Source: Candidatus Daviesbacteria bacterium (GTDB taxonomy: Bacteria > Patescibacteriota > Microgenomatia > Daviesbacterales > UBA10151). From it: DNA of 34,850 bases. The notes under the pieces were generated by a model. That model was not told the DNA's origin, made no database searches, and saw only the letters and a program-made list of their open reading frames with translations. The stretch lies in NCBI GenBank assembly GCA_021731695.1, contig JAKFWZ010000066.1:1-34850 (forward strand), given 5' to 3'. Below, in pieces: positions 22,213-30,455 of the stretch; within the stretch, counting starts at the first letter, position 1, and each line of letters begins with the position of its first letter. A program made the position numbers and the translations under genes.

Positions 22213-23217
22213 ATGAAAATTTTAGTAACAGGCGGTGCTGGTTTTATTGGTTCTAATTTTATCCGATATTATTTGGAAGCACATCCTGACGACCAGATTG
22301 TTAATTTAGATAAATTAACTTACGCGGGTCATTTAACTTCGACAAAAGATTTTGAAGAAAATCCTAATTACAAGTTTATAAAAGGGGATATTTGTTCTGT
22401 AAACGACGTTGAAGAATCAATGGATGGAATTGATATTGTTGTTCACTTTGCAGCTGAATCCCACGTTGACCGTTCGGTTTTAGATCCACTCGAATTTGTA
22501 AAAACGAATGTTTTAGGAACTTCCCAGCTTTTACAAATTGCTTTAAAAAAGAAAGTTAAAAGATTCCATCATATTTCTACGGATGAAGTTTTTGGAAGCT
22601 TAAAATTAGAAGATCCACCATTTAGCGAAAAAACAAAATATGATCCAAGAACCCCATATTCTGCTTCGAAAGCCGGATCAGATCATATGGTTAGAGCATA
22701 TTTTGAAACTTATGGATTGCCAATAACGATCAGTAATTGTGCAAATAATTTTGGTCCGTTTCATGAACCGGAAAAATTATTTCCGCGTTTTATTACGAAT
22801 TTGTTAATGGATAAAAAAGTGCCTTTAATGGGAGAAGGGAAAAATATCAGGGAGTGGCTTTATGCAAAAGATCATGCCGCCGCAGTTGATTTAATTTTGC
22901 AAAAGGGAGCTGTGGGGGAGACATATTGTGTTGGTGGGGAATCAAAAACAAATCTTGAGGCAACACTCTTGATTTTAAAATATTTAGGAAAAGATGATTC
23001 CTATATTGAATATGTTCCTGATCGTTTAGGACATGACTTCCGTTATGCGATCGATGATAGTAAACTGCGCGAGTTAGGATGGAAACCGGAACACTCGTTT
23101 GAAGAATGGTTAGAAAAAACGGTTGAATGGTATAAAGAAAATGAATGGTGGTGGCGCCCCCTGCTCAATAACCGAAAGATTGTAGACAGAGAAGAACAAG
23201 AAAAGTTAAAGTACTAG
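22213..23217 (+). CDS. rmlB: dTDP-glucose 4,6-dehydratase
   Basis: Second rhamnose step: dTDP-glucose to the 4-keto-6-deoxy sugar, with bound NAD. At 334 aa it is an extended SDR with KILVTGGAGFIGSNFIRYYL (NAD loop), NLDKLTYAGHL, HFAAESHVDRSV, HISTDEVFGSL (catalytic Thr-Asp-Glu), YSASKAGSDHMVRAY (Tyr-x-x-x-Lys), NCANNFGPF and the late YCVGGESKTNLE and HDFRYAID motifs. ATG 22213 is chosen, since conserved sequence begins there and the upstream in-frame codons from 22171 are repeat DNA. Confidence 0.96.
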   Translation: MKILVTGGAGFIGSNFIRYYLEAHPDDQIVNLDKLTYAGHLTSTKDFEENPNYKFIKGDICSVNDVEESMDGIDIVVHFAAESHVDRSVLDPLEFVKTNVLGTSQLLQIALKKKVKRFHHISTDEVFGSLKLEDPPFSEKTKYDPRTPYSASKAGSDHMVRAYFETYGLPITISNCANNFGPFHEPEKLFPRFITNLLMDKKVPLMGEGKNIREWLYAKDHAAAVDLILQKGAVGETYCVGGESKTNLEATLLILKYLGKDDSYIEYVPDRLGHDFRYAIDDSKLRELGWKPEHSFEEWLEKTVEWYKENEWWWRPLLNNRKIVDREEQEKLKY

Positions 23218-23225
23218 GGGGAATG

Positions 23226-23350
23226 ACCAAGAAACAAGTGTCCAAGATACAAACAATATCAAATTCTAAATTTCAATAACCAAAATTTTGAGATTTTAAA
23301 AATTGATTATTGGAATTTGTTTGGAATACTTGTATCTTGTTGCTTGGTAA
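23226..23350. repeat. Palindromic repeat, ACCAAGAAACAAG family, copy 2
   Basis: Starts GACCAAGAAACAAG, then AAGATACAAACAATATC; ends ACTTGTATCTTGTTGCTTGG. The ends are inverted copies. It is homologous to 11152-11258. Its right end also contains the -10 used by rmlC. Confidence 0.7.
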
Positions 23351-23353
23351 ATT
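23345..23353 (+). promoter_or_regulatory. Extended -10 of rmlC at a repeat edge
   Basis: TGGTAAATT, 6 nt before ATG 23360; it overlaps the repeat end, so the repeat may bring a promoter with it. Confidence 0.4.
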
Positions 23354-23359
23354 TAACCA

Positions 23360-23908
23360 ATGATAAAAACAACAAACATTGAAGGATTATTAATTGTAGA
23401 AGGGGGGCAAACTTTTGAAGATGACAGAGGGTTTTTCCGTGAACCTTTTAGACGAAACGAATTTGAAGAAGCATTGGGAAAATTATGGGTACATGTTCAG
23501 GAAAATCAGGCCTATTCAAAGAAAAATGTTTTAAGAGGAATCCATGTTGCACCATGGGATAAATTTATTTATGTCCCATTTGGTGAAGTTTTAGTTGTAA
23601 TAGTTGATTTACGAAAAGATTCGCCAACATTTAAAGAAATTTTTAAAATGAAAATTGGGACTTCCAATAAAGTTAAATTATTTATCCCTGCCGGTTTAGG
23701 AAATTCTTATTTAATTTTATCTGAGGAAGCGGTTTATGAATATCAGGTTAATCAATATTACTCCGCCGGAATGGAACATGGAGTTGCATACAATGATCCG
23801 GATCTTGCAATTGACTGGGAGGCAGAAAATCCGATTTTGTCTGAAAAAGATCAGCAAAATATGAGTTTAAAAGAATATCTGAGGAGTGATTCGCTAGTTG
23901 GTTCATAG
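23360..23908 (+). CDS. rmlC: dTDP-4-dehydrorhamnose 3,5-epimerase
   Basis: Third rhamnose step, a double epimerisation in a cupin-fold enzyme. At 182 aa it has FEDDRGFFREPFRRNEFEEA at the start, the catalytic His in NVLRGIHVAPWDKF, FGEVLVVIVDLRKDSPTFKE, FIPAGLGNSYLILSEEA, the Tyr in VYEYQVNQYYS and YNDPDLAIDW near the end. All these are family positions. The last residues (LVGS) and stop lie in the left arm of a palindrome (23894-23970), so the C-terminus has probably been trimmed or changed by the repeat. Confidence 0.94.
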   Translation: MIKTTNIEGLLIVEGGQTFEDDRGFFREPFRRNEFEEALGKLWVHVQENQAYSKKNVLRGIHVAPWDKFIYVPFGEVLVVIVDLRKDSPTFKEIFKMKIGTSNKVKLFIPAGLGNSYLILSEEAVYEYQVNQYYSAGMEHGVAYNDPDLAIDWEAENPILSEKDQQNMSLKEYLRSDSLVGS

Positions 23909-23970
23909 TTCATCGCCATGCTATGAATTTCTCGCTGCAAACTAACCATGAACAAATAACTAACTAACAA
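23894..23970. repeat. Inverted repeat between rmlC and rmlD
   Basis: TAGTTGGTTCATAGTTCATCG faces CTAACCATGAACAAATAACTA; it overlaps the rmlC stop codon. Confidence 0.5.
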
Positions 23971-23973
23971 AAT

Positions 23974-24852
23974 ATGAAATTATTAATTTTGGGTGGATCG
24001 GGTTTAGTTGGATCGAGGTTTTTGGAATTGGCAGCTGATTATGAAATTTCCGCACCAACTCATGAAGAATTAGATTTACTCGATTTAGGGAACCTCCAAG
24101 CTTTTTTAGAAGAATCAGGAGCAGATGTTGTAATTAATTTTGCAGCTTATACAAATGTTGATGAAGCAGAAAAAGAAAAAGATGACAAAGAAGGAATGGT
24201 TTATAAATTAAATGTTTCGCTCCCGGAAGACTTAGCAAAGTCTTGTTTATCGTTAGGAAAGTATTTTGTCCATATTTCAACCGACTATGTTTTTGACGGA
24301 ACAAAACTTTCTCCTTATAAGGAAGAAAACGTTCCAGATCCGGTCAATTGGTATGGGACTACAAAATTTTTAGGTGAAGATGCAGTTATAAATGTTTCAT
24401 CTGAGTTTTTAATTGCTCGTCCTGAGATGCCATATAGTGCAAAGTTTGAGAAAAAATTAGATTTAGCAAGAGTTTTTTTAAAAATGTTAAAAGAGGGGAG
24501 TACGATAAACGGAGTTTCAGATCAAAAAATCACACCGACATTTGTTGATACTTTAGTCTACGGGTTATTGCGGTTGGTCGAAGCTAAATCTTCCGGAATT
24601 TATCATTTAGCGTCAACCAACTCAACAACACCTTATGATTTTGCGATGATGGTTGCAGAAAAATTTGGATTAAAGAAAGACCTGATTAAATCAGTTCCGT
24701 TTGCGGAATATAATCAAACCAGAACTGCAAAACGTCCTCAAAATTCATATCTGGATGTCACGAAATTCACGGCAGAATTTGGTGAGGACATACTTATGAC
24801 AAATGAGAAAAGTATTGATGAGTTCTTTACACAAACAAACTCACAAAAGTGA
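23974..24852 (+). CDS. rmlD: dTDP-4-dehydrorhamnose reductase
   Basis: Last step to dTDP-L-rhamnose, using NAD(P)H. The 292-aa SDR starts KLLILGGSGLVGSRFLELA (nucleotide loop), then DVVINFAAYTNVDEAE, HISTDYVFDGTKLSPYKEEN, the catalytic pair in WYGTTKFLGE (Tyr-x-x-x-Lys), GVSDQKITPTFVDTLVYGL and SGIYHLAST. It completes the set with rmlA, B and C, so this cell should make dTDP-L-rhamnose without outside help. Its stop overlaps the GTG start of the next membrane protein by 4 bp, so the two are translationally coupled. Confidence 0.95.
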   Translation: MKLLILGGSGLVGSRFLELAADYEISAPTHEELDLLDLGNLQAFLEESGADVVINFAAYTNVDEAEKEKDDKEGMVYKLNVSLPEDLAKSCLSLGKYFVHISTDYVFDGTKLSPYKEENVPDPVNWYGTTKFLGEDAVINVSSEFLIARPEMPYSAKFEKKLDLARVFLKMLKEGSTINGVSDQKITPTFVDTLVYGLLRLVEAKSSGIYHLASTNSTTPYDFAMMVAEKFGLKKDLIKSVPFAEYNQTRTAKRPQNSYLDVTKFTAEFGEDILMTNEKSIDEFFTQTNSQK

Positions 24853-26945
24853 TACCTCTTTTAATTTTCCCTGTAATTTCTTTCTCAGTAATTCTCTATC
24901 TTTTTTTAATACTTTTTGGAAATAATTTTCTTATCTGGATTTTGGCTTTTGTTTTTACTGTTCCCTTTAATATTTTTTTACTAAAAGAAAATTTTAAAGA
25001 TTTAAGAAAAATTAAATTTCAAACATCTCTCTTAATTTTTTTACTAATTATTGCTTTCTATATTTTTGCAAAAGCAGTTGTTTTATTACCTCTAGTATTA
25101 ACAATAAAACAGGATAATTTTGAGCATGTTCAAATAACTGATGTAGGTGATTATTACAAACATATATTTGTAACTTTTGCTATTTCAGGAGATGGCATTC
25201 CCAGTCAAAATCCTTATTATCCCGCAGTAAAACTTTCTTATTATTACGGCTATTATTTAGTTCCGGCATTTTTTGTAAAAATATTTCAAATTCAGCCAAA
25301 CTTCGCGACCTATTTTTTTGGATTATTTATAACCGGACTTTCACTCTTAATTATCCTGACCATCATTTATAGGGAACTAACAAGTTTTTCATACAGACTG
25401 CTCGCTTTTTTGCTGATTATTTTTGGAAGCGGAATCGACGTCTTTGCTTATTTACTAATCAAAATAAATATTTTTAAACAGCAATTAATTCAGGTTATCA
25501 CGCAGGGAAATGAAACCGGAATTCAACTTATTAATTTTTACAAATCAGTTTTATTTGTGCCGCAGCATTTTTTTGCAGCAGTGATAACAGTTGCAGCAAT
25601 TTATTACCTGGTAAAAATTAAAAATAATCCGGTATTTTTAGGGTTTTGTTTTGCATTTGTTTTTTCTTCGAGTACTGTAGTTTTTCCGACTCTCGCAATT
25701 TGGATAATATTAGTTTTTCTGTTTTTTAAAGATTTAAGAATTTTAATCTTCAAATCATGCGCTTTAGGGTTTGTATTAGTCGTGCCTTATATTCTGACAC
25801 TTCATGATCGAACTAAAACAATTTATCTATATAATTTTACTCCTTACGATTTTTCTGGGATTTTTTTAGTCGATACTCTAATTAGTTTTGTAATTTGTTA
25901 CGGACCAATTCTTTTGCTTATCCTCCCTTTGTTTTTGATGAGTGGAATTAGATTTAATGCATTTTATTTTCTTATAATTTTTGTCCCAGTTTTTTTAACA
26001 TGGTTTATCCGATCTCCATTATTTAATGATTTTAGTTTAAGAACAATGATTCCTGTTGCGATTGCCCTGCCCCTCTTTTTCATAAAAATTTTAGATAGTA
26101 CAAAGATAAAATATGTAAAAATTTTGATTGTTTTTATTTCTTTGATAACTATTGCTGTGGGTATTGGTGGTTTTAGTTTTGAATATTTATCTCATTTTAA
26201 AAACAGGCAAATTCTAAATCCGCGGGATAGTGAAGTTTTACTTAAAATACGTAAATTACCAAATGAAAAATTAGCAGCAATAGATCGTGAAAGATGGGTT
26301 GAATTCATTCCCTCAATTGGATTTAAAAAAGTCTTAACACCGCACTTATTTGATTCTTATAATTATATCGCCGGAAATGATGGGTATAAGCATAGCGAAT
26401 ACGAAAATTTAGCATTAAAAATATTTATCGATGAAAATTCAGCTCCAGATTTGCTAACTTTAATTAATACTCAAAATGAAAATTTAAATACTTTAGGAAA
26501 ATTTTTTAATCTTCAAGACTTCGATAAATTAATTTTGAATAATCAGGTTTGGTTAAAGAATGATAAAAATCCGTGGATTGAAATGTTTAAAACTATGAAT
26601 GTTTCAAATAAACGATTAACCGGAGATTTTACTTTATTTGACGGGAAAGATTTAAAACAAAAACTGTCTGAAAATAAAATCTATGTTAATGAAAAACCCG
26701 AAATTGTAGAAATTAGAGATAGAAAAGTGCCCATGAAAAAAGGAATATGGTTTATTGCTAGTTGTAAAGAAAGTGGAGAATTAAAATTGGGGTTTGAGGA
26801 TTATTATGATTTATTTAATACTAATTCAAATAGATGCACGGGACGAATTTTTTATCTTGATCAGGATGAAGATGTAGTTGTTACAGAGTCTTCAACTATA
26901 AGTGAGATTTATATTTTTCCGGTAATTATAGAAAAGATTATTTAA
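24849..26945 (+). CDS. Large multi-membrane protein, probable GT-C glycosyltransferase
   Basis: A 698-aa protein with about twelve hydrophobic helices in the first 430 residues and a soluble C-terminal part (about 440-698). The loop after the early helices (DVGDYYKHIFVTFAISGDG, IPSQNPYYPAVKLSYYYGYY) has the acidic motif and the YYP ... L-YYY pattern seen in GT-C enzymes that take sugars from polyprenyl-phosphate donors. The donor and acceptor cannot be told. Start GTG (24849) overlaps the rmlD stop (GTGA), so it is coupled to rhamnose synthesis and may transfer rhamnose or a neighbouring sugar. Its 3' end overlaps the convergent gmd gene by 8 bp. Confidence 0.65.
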   Translation: MIPLLIFPVISFSVILYLFLILFGNNFLIWILAFVFTVPFNIFLLKENFKDLRKIKFQTSLLIFLLIIAFYIFAKAVVLLPLVLTIKQDNFEHVQITDVGDYYKHIFVTFAISGDGIPSQNPYYPAVKLSYYYGYYLVPAFFVKIFQIQPNFATYFFGLFITGLSLLIILTIIYRELTSFSYRLLAFLLIIFGSGIDVFAYLLIKINIFKQQLIQVITQGNETGIQLINFYKSVLFVPQHFFAAVITVAAIYYLVKIKNNPVFLGFCFAFVFSSSTVVFPTLAIWIILVFLFFKDLRILIFKSCALGFVLVVPYILTLHDRTKTIYLYNFTPYDFSGIFLVDTLISFVICYGPILLLILPLFLMSGIRFNAFYFLIIFVPVFLTWFIRSPLFNDFSLRTMIPVAIALPLFFIKILDSTKIKYVKILIVFISLITIAVGIGGFSFEYLSHFKNRQILNPRDSEVLLKIRKLPNEKLAAIDRERWVEFIPSIGFKKVLTPHLFDSYNYIAGNDGYKHSEYENLALKIFIDENSAPDLLTLINTQNENLNTLGKFFNLQDFDKLILNNQVWLKNDKNPWIEMFKTMNVSNKRLTGDFTLFDGKDLKQKLSENKIYVNEKPEIVEIRDRKVPMKKGIWFIASCKESGELKLGFEDYYDLFNTNSNRCTGRIFYLDQDEDVVVTESSTISEIYIFPVIIEKII

Positions 26946-27942
26946 AGCGCTCTAAATCTGCTTCGACCATAATCTTAATTAAATCCTCAAATGAAATCTT
27001 TGGTTCCCATCCTAAATCCCGTTTAGCTGCAGAATAATCACCTTTTAATTCTTTAATTTCTGTAGGACGCATTAATTTGTCGTTTGTTACAACATGGTCT
27101 TCCCAATTTAACCCAACTGCTTCAAATGCAATTTTACAAACTTCTTTTACGTCATGAGTAGTGTTAGTTCCTATAACATAATCTTTTGCATTGTCCTGCT
27201 GAAGCATTAACCACATCGCTTCAACATATTCTTTTGCGAAACCCCAGTCTCTTTTTGCATCAAGTAATCCCATATGTAATTTACCCTCTTTATTAACTAA
27301 TGGTTCACCGACCTCGTTTAGTGGAGGATTTTTAACGCCGTTTTTAATAATCGCGGCTCCTGCTGTGATTTTTCTGGTTACGAAATGTAAACCGCGTCTG
27401 GGAGATTCATGATTAAACAAAATTCCACCACAAGCAAACATGCCATATGATTCTCGGTAACATCTTGTCATCATGTGAGCATAGGCCTTGGCAATGCCGT
27501 AAGGATTGTTGGCATCAAACGGAGTTTCTTCATTCGCAGATTCAGCCTCGATATTTCCAAAAATTTCCCTTGATGTAGCTTGATAAACTTTTGCCTCGGG
27601 TGCAAAACTTCTAACTGCCTCCATAACCCTAACCGGACCTAATGCTGTAATTTCGCCTGTATAAAAAGGGTGAGTCCATGCGTCGTGAGGGACAGATTGA
27701 GCAGCAATATTATAAACCTCATCTGGTTTGTGTTTTTTGATAACTGTTTCGATTGAGGTTTGGTCCAAAAGGTCGGCGAATTCAATTGTTATCTTCCCTA
27801 AAAGATGTTCAATATTTTCTTTGGTAAAATTTGTCGATCTTCTAATAGTTCCGACAACCTTATAGCCTTTTTCCAGTAAAAGATCTGCAAGATATGAACC
27901 GTCCTGTGATGATGCGCCAATAATTACTGCTGTTTTAGACAT
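26938..27942 (-). CDS. gmd: GDP-mannose 4,6-dehydratase
   Basis: Makes GDP-4-keto-6-deoxy-mannose from GDP-mannose. At 334 aa it has VIIGASSQDGSYLADLLLEK (nucleotide loop), GTIRRSTNF (the RRSS-type stretch of Gmd), EVYNIAAQSVP, QATSREIFGN (catalytic Ser/Thr-x-Glu), NNPYGIAKAYAHMMTR (Tyr-x-x-x-Lys), LFNHESPRRGLHFVTRKIT and RDWGFAKEYVEAMWLMLQ, the last three being strong Gmd signatures. It overlaps the upstream reductase by 8 bp and clearly forms an operon with it. Confidence 0.94.
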   Translation of the reverse strand: MSKTAVIIGASSQDGSYLADLLLEKGYKVVGTIRRSTNFTKENIEHLLGKITIEFADLLDQTSIETVIKKHKPDEVYNIAAQSVPHDAWTHPFYTGEITALGPVRVMEAVRSFAPEAKVYQATSREIFGNIEAESANEETPFDANNPYGIAKAYAHMMTRCYRESYGMFACGGILFNHESPRRGLHFVTRKITAGAAIIKNGVKNPPLNEVGEPLVNKEGKLHMGLLDAKRDWGFAKEYVEAMWLMLQQDNAKDYVIGTNTTHDVKEVCKIAFEAVGLNWEDHVVTNDKLMRPTEIKELKGDYSAAKRDLGWEPKISFEDLIKIMVEADLERFK

Positions 27943-28879
27943 GCTGACCTCTCCAATACTCTAAGGTATCCTCGAGTGTTTGGTCAATAGGTATTTTTGG
28001 TTCCCAACCCGTTCTTTCTTTAAATAGAGAATTGTCACCAACTGTTATCGGCACTTCAGAAGCTCTCATTCTCGAAGGATCTTCAACAATTTTGATTTCC
28101 TTTTTTGCCATTTTTAATAATTTACCTAAAATATCCTTCATGCTTATTCCTGAACCTGAGCAAAGATTAAATGCTTCTCCCGGCTCTGTATCTTTCTCCA
28201 GAATTAATTTATAGCCTTCTACAATATCTCTGACATCAGAAATGTCTCTTATTGATTGCAAATTACCAACTTGTAGTTCTGATTTTTCCTGATCATTTTC
28301 AATTTCTACAATCTGAGAAGCCATGTCGGGAACAAAAAATCCTTTCATTTGTCCCGGACCAGTGTGATTAAAAGGTCTGACAATTGTTATGTTTAATTTA
28401 GATGATTGAGACATTTGATAACTTAATCTGTCGGAAGCGACTTTACTGGTGCCGTAATAATTGGCCGGAAAGAAAGGATTTTCCTCAGTAATTTTTTCCG
28501 GATTTGGAGTTTTACCATAAACTTCTGCAGACGAGATAAAAACAATTTTAGGAATATACATACTTTGTCTATTTACGTTGTCTACTGCCTGATATAAATT
28601 CAAAGTACCAATCAGATTAATTTTAAAAATATTTTCAGGATCTGGTGACCAGGTTGGCGCGATTGCAGCCAGATGAATTATTTTATCAGGCTGAAATTTC
28701 GAAATTAAATCTGTTAAAAATCCCTGATCTAAAATATTTCCGCTAATGTATTGCACATTATTTGAATTTTGCAGATTAGACTTATTTATAAGTCCAATAA
28801 TTTTGTAGTCCGGTGCTAAAAGTTTAATTAAGTGTTGTCCTGCAAAGCCATTTGCGCCGGTTACTAAAATCTTCGCCAT
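27935..28879 (-). CDS. rmd: GDP-6-deoxy-D-mannose reductase-like SDR
   Basis: A 314-aa extended SDR with KILVTGANGFAGQHLIKLL, KIIHLAAIAP, FISSAEVYGKT, NYYGTSKVASDRLS (Tyr-x-x-x-Lys), VRPFNHTGPGQ and RDISDVRDIVEGY. The FNHTGPGQ and DVRDIV stretches are typical of Rmd, which reduces the Gmd product to GDP-D-rhamnose. Pairing with gmd by an 8-bp overlap supports this. Other 4-keto reductases, such as one making GDP-6-deoxy-talose, cannot be excluded by eye. A near-consensus extended -10 (TGCTAAACT) lies 10 nt before the ATG. Confidence 0.85.
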   Translation of the reverse strand: MAKILVTGANGFAGQHLIKLLAPDYKIIGLINKSNLQNSNNVQYISGNILDQGFLTDLISKFQPDKIIHLAAIAPTWSPDPENIFKINLIGTLNLYQAVDNVNRQSMYIPKIVFISSAEVYGKTPNPEKITEENPFFPANYYGTSKVASDRLSYQMSQSSKLNITIVRPFNHTGPGQMKGFFVPDMASQIVEIENDQEKSELQVGNLQSIRDISDVRDIVEGYKLILEKDTEPGEAFNLCSGSGISMKDILGKLLKMAKKEIKIVEDPSRMRASEVPITVGDNSLFKERTGWEPKIPIDQTLEDTLEYWRGQHV

Positions 28880-28889
28880 AATTACTTTC

Positions 28890-28898
28890 AGTTTAGCA
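28890..28898 (-). promoter_or_regulatory. Extended -10 of the rmd-gmd operon
   Basis: TGCTAAACT on the minus strand, 10 nt before the rmd ATG; the leader would be only a few nt. Confidence 0.45.
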
Positions 28899-28979
28899 TT
28901 TATCTTTAGTTGAGGTGAATACCGTTTAATATATTAATGTATGATTGTAAATTAGATTAGCTGCCGTTAGAATTTAAAC

Positions 28980-30176
28980 ATGCGCAAGGTAGTTGTAGTT
29001 TTACCCACATTTAATGAGAAAGATAATATTGAGAAATTTACTAATGAAGTATTAGCTCAGGAAAAAAATCTCTCGGGCTACAGAGTTGAAGTTTTAATCG
29101 TTGATTCGCACTCACCTGACGGAACTGGTGATATTGCCAAAAAAATGGCGGCAAGAAATCCGAGAATTCATTTCTTAAGCGTTGGCAAAGGACTTGGTGT
29201 AGCCTTAATAGAAGGACACAAATATTCTATAAAACACTTAAAACCAGATGTAATGGCGCAGCTTGATGCTGATGGACAAGTAGAAGTGGCAATAATTCCA
29301 AAATTAGTTAAGACAATTGATGAAGGATACGATTTAGCGATTGGTTCAAGATTTGTAGAAGGCGGTAAAAATAATTTATCGCTTTCAAGACAAATCTTTT
29401 CAGCGGGATCATCGTTTGTTTCGAGGGTAATTATGGGGCCTTGGAGTGTTAAAGAATTTGGAAATTCTGCGAGAGCTTTCACCCCCGAATTATTCAGGAA
29501 AATTAATTTAGAAAGGCTCCCTTGGAAAGAAAAGACTTTTATCATTCAGCCGGCTTTTCTTAACGAAGCAATAATTGCCGGTGCAAAATATAAAGAAATT
29601 CCCTTAGTGTTTAAAAACCGCGCTGAAGGTTATTCAAAAAATAAAATTATTAACTACTCTTATGATGTTTTTACTTATGCAATTGATGCCCGTTTAAATA
29701 AATGGGGGATTAATTTTCCTTTTTTTAAAGCAACGAGACGCGCAAAAACCTTAATTAAATTTGCGATAGTTGGGTTTACCGGCACCCTTATTGATTTTGC
29801 ATTTTATAAATTCTTTATCTGGAATTTTGGACTACCACCCGCAACATCAAAAGGTTTCTCTACTGAAATTGCAATTTTGAGTAATTTTACCTTTAACAAT
29901 ATTTGGACTTTTCGCCATAGAAAAACTTCCAAAAACCTCTGGCAAAGATTTGTTTCTTTTCAGCTGGTTAGTTTAGTTGGTTTAGGAATTGCGGTTATTA
30001 TTGTTAAGGTTTTGGATTCAACATTCGGAAATGGATTTATTGATTTAGGATTTAGAAAAATTGCATACAACAACTTTTATTTCTTCGCCACAATCCCACC
30101 GGTATTAATTTGGAACTTTGTTGTTAACCACTTCTTTACATGGAGACATGAAGATGATCCGATTGAAGTTACCTAA
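28980..30176 (+). CDS. GT2 polyprenyl-phosphate glycosyltransferase fused to a GtrA domain
   Basis: A 398-aa protein with two parts. Residues about 1-235 are a dolichol-phosphate-mannose-synthase-like GT2 domain: VVVLPTFNEKDNIEKF, VLIVDSHSPDGTGDIA, AQLDADGQ (Dx D metal site), IGSRFVEGG and IPLVFKNRAEGYSKNK. Residues about 255-390 are a GtrA-like domain with four helices starting LIKFAIVGFTGTLIDFAFYK and including NFTFNNIWTFRHR. Such fusions load a sugar on a polyprenyl phosphate and help flip it across the membrane, giving a donor for GT-C enzymes like those around it. A TAGAAT box lies 6 nt before the ATG. Confidence 0.88.
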   Translation: MRKVVVVLPTFNEKDNIEKFTNEVLAQEKNLSGYRVEVLIVDSHSPDGTGDIAKKMAARNPRIHFLSVGKGLGVALIEGHKYSIKHLKPDVMAQLDADGQVEVAIIPKLVKTIDEGYDLAIGSRFVEGGKNNLSLSRQIFSAGSSFVSRVIMGPWSVKEFGNSARAFTPELFRKINLERLPWKEKTFIIQPAFLNEAIIAGAKYKEIPLVFKNRAEGYSKNKIINYSYDVFTYAIDARLNKWGINFPFFKATRRAKTLIKFAIVGFTGTLIDFAFYKFFIWNFGLPPATSKGFSTEIAILSNFTFNNIWTFRHRKTSKNLWQRFVSFQLVSLVGLGIAVIIVKVLDSTFGNGFIDLGFRKIAYNNFYFFATIPPVLIWNFVVNHFFTWRHEDDPIEVT

Positions 30177-30186
30177 TTCTTCGGAA

Positions 30187-30455
30187 ATGGAATTCTTAAA
30201 TAGAAGAGCAGCTATTCTGCTTACAATATCGATAATTCTTTACATCATTTGGTGGTCAGCCATTTTTCTTGCTTCAGTTAAAAGCATGGCATTTTTCTCA
30301 CTGTATGCGATGGTATTTTTTGGCCCTTATGGAGCTGGATGTGGTTTTTAGATTTTATAAAACTGCCTGTCTGGTTTTCTTTTATTGTTACAACTGCACT
30401 AAATATTTGGCTGATGTTTTTATTAGTTAAAAAACTGACTCAAAAACTAAATTAA
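30187..30455 (+). pseudogene. Small membrane protein gene with a 1-nt frameshift
   Basis: From ATG 30187 the frame encodes MEFLNRRAAILLTISIILYI ... SLYAMVFFGP and stops at 30351. One extra T in the T6 run near 30313-30318 would join it to the frame below, giving MVFFWPLWSWMWFLDFIKLP ... LLVKKLTQKLN and a stop at 30455, so a protein of about 90 aa with two or three helices. The two parts are both hydrophobic and fit together well. The break lies in a homopolymer, so either a real inactivating slip or a sequencing error is possible. No family is recognised. An earlier start at 30148, overlapping the GT2 gene, is possible. The restored stop overlaps the convergent gene by 4 bp. Confidence 0.6.
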
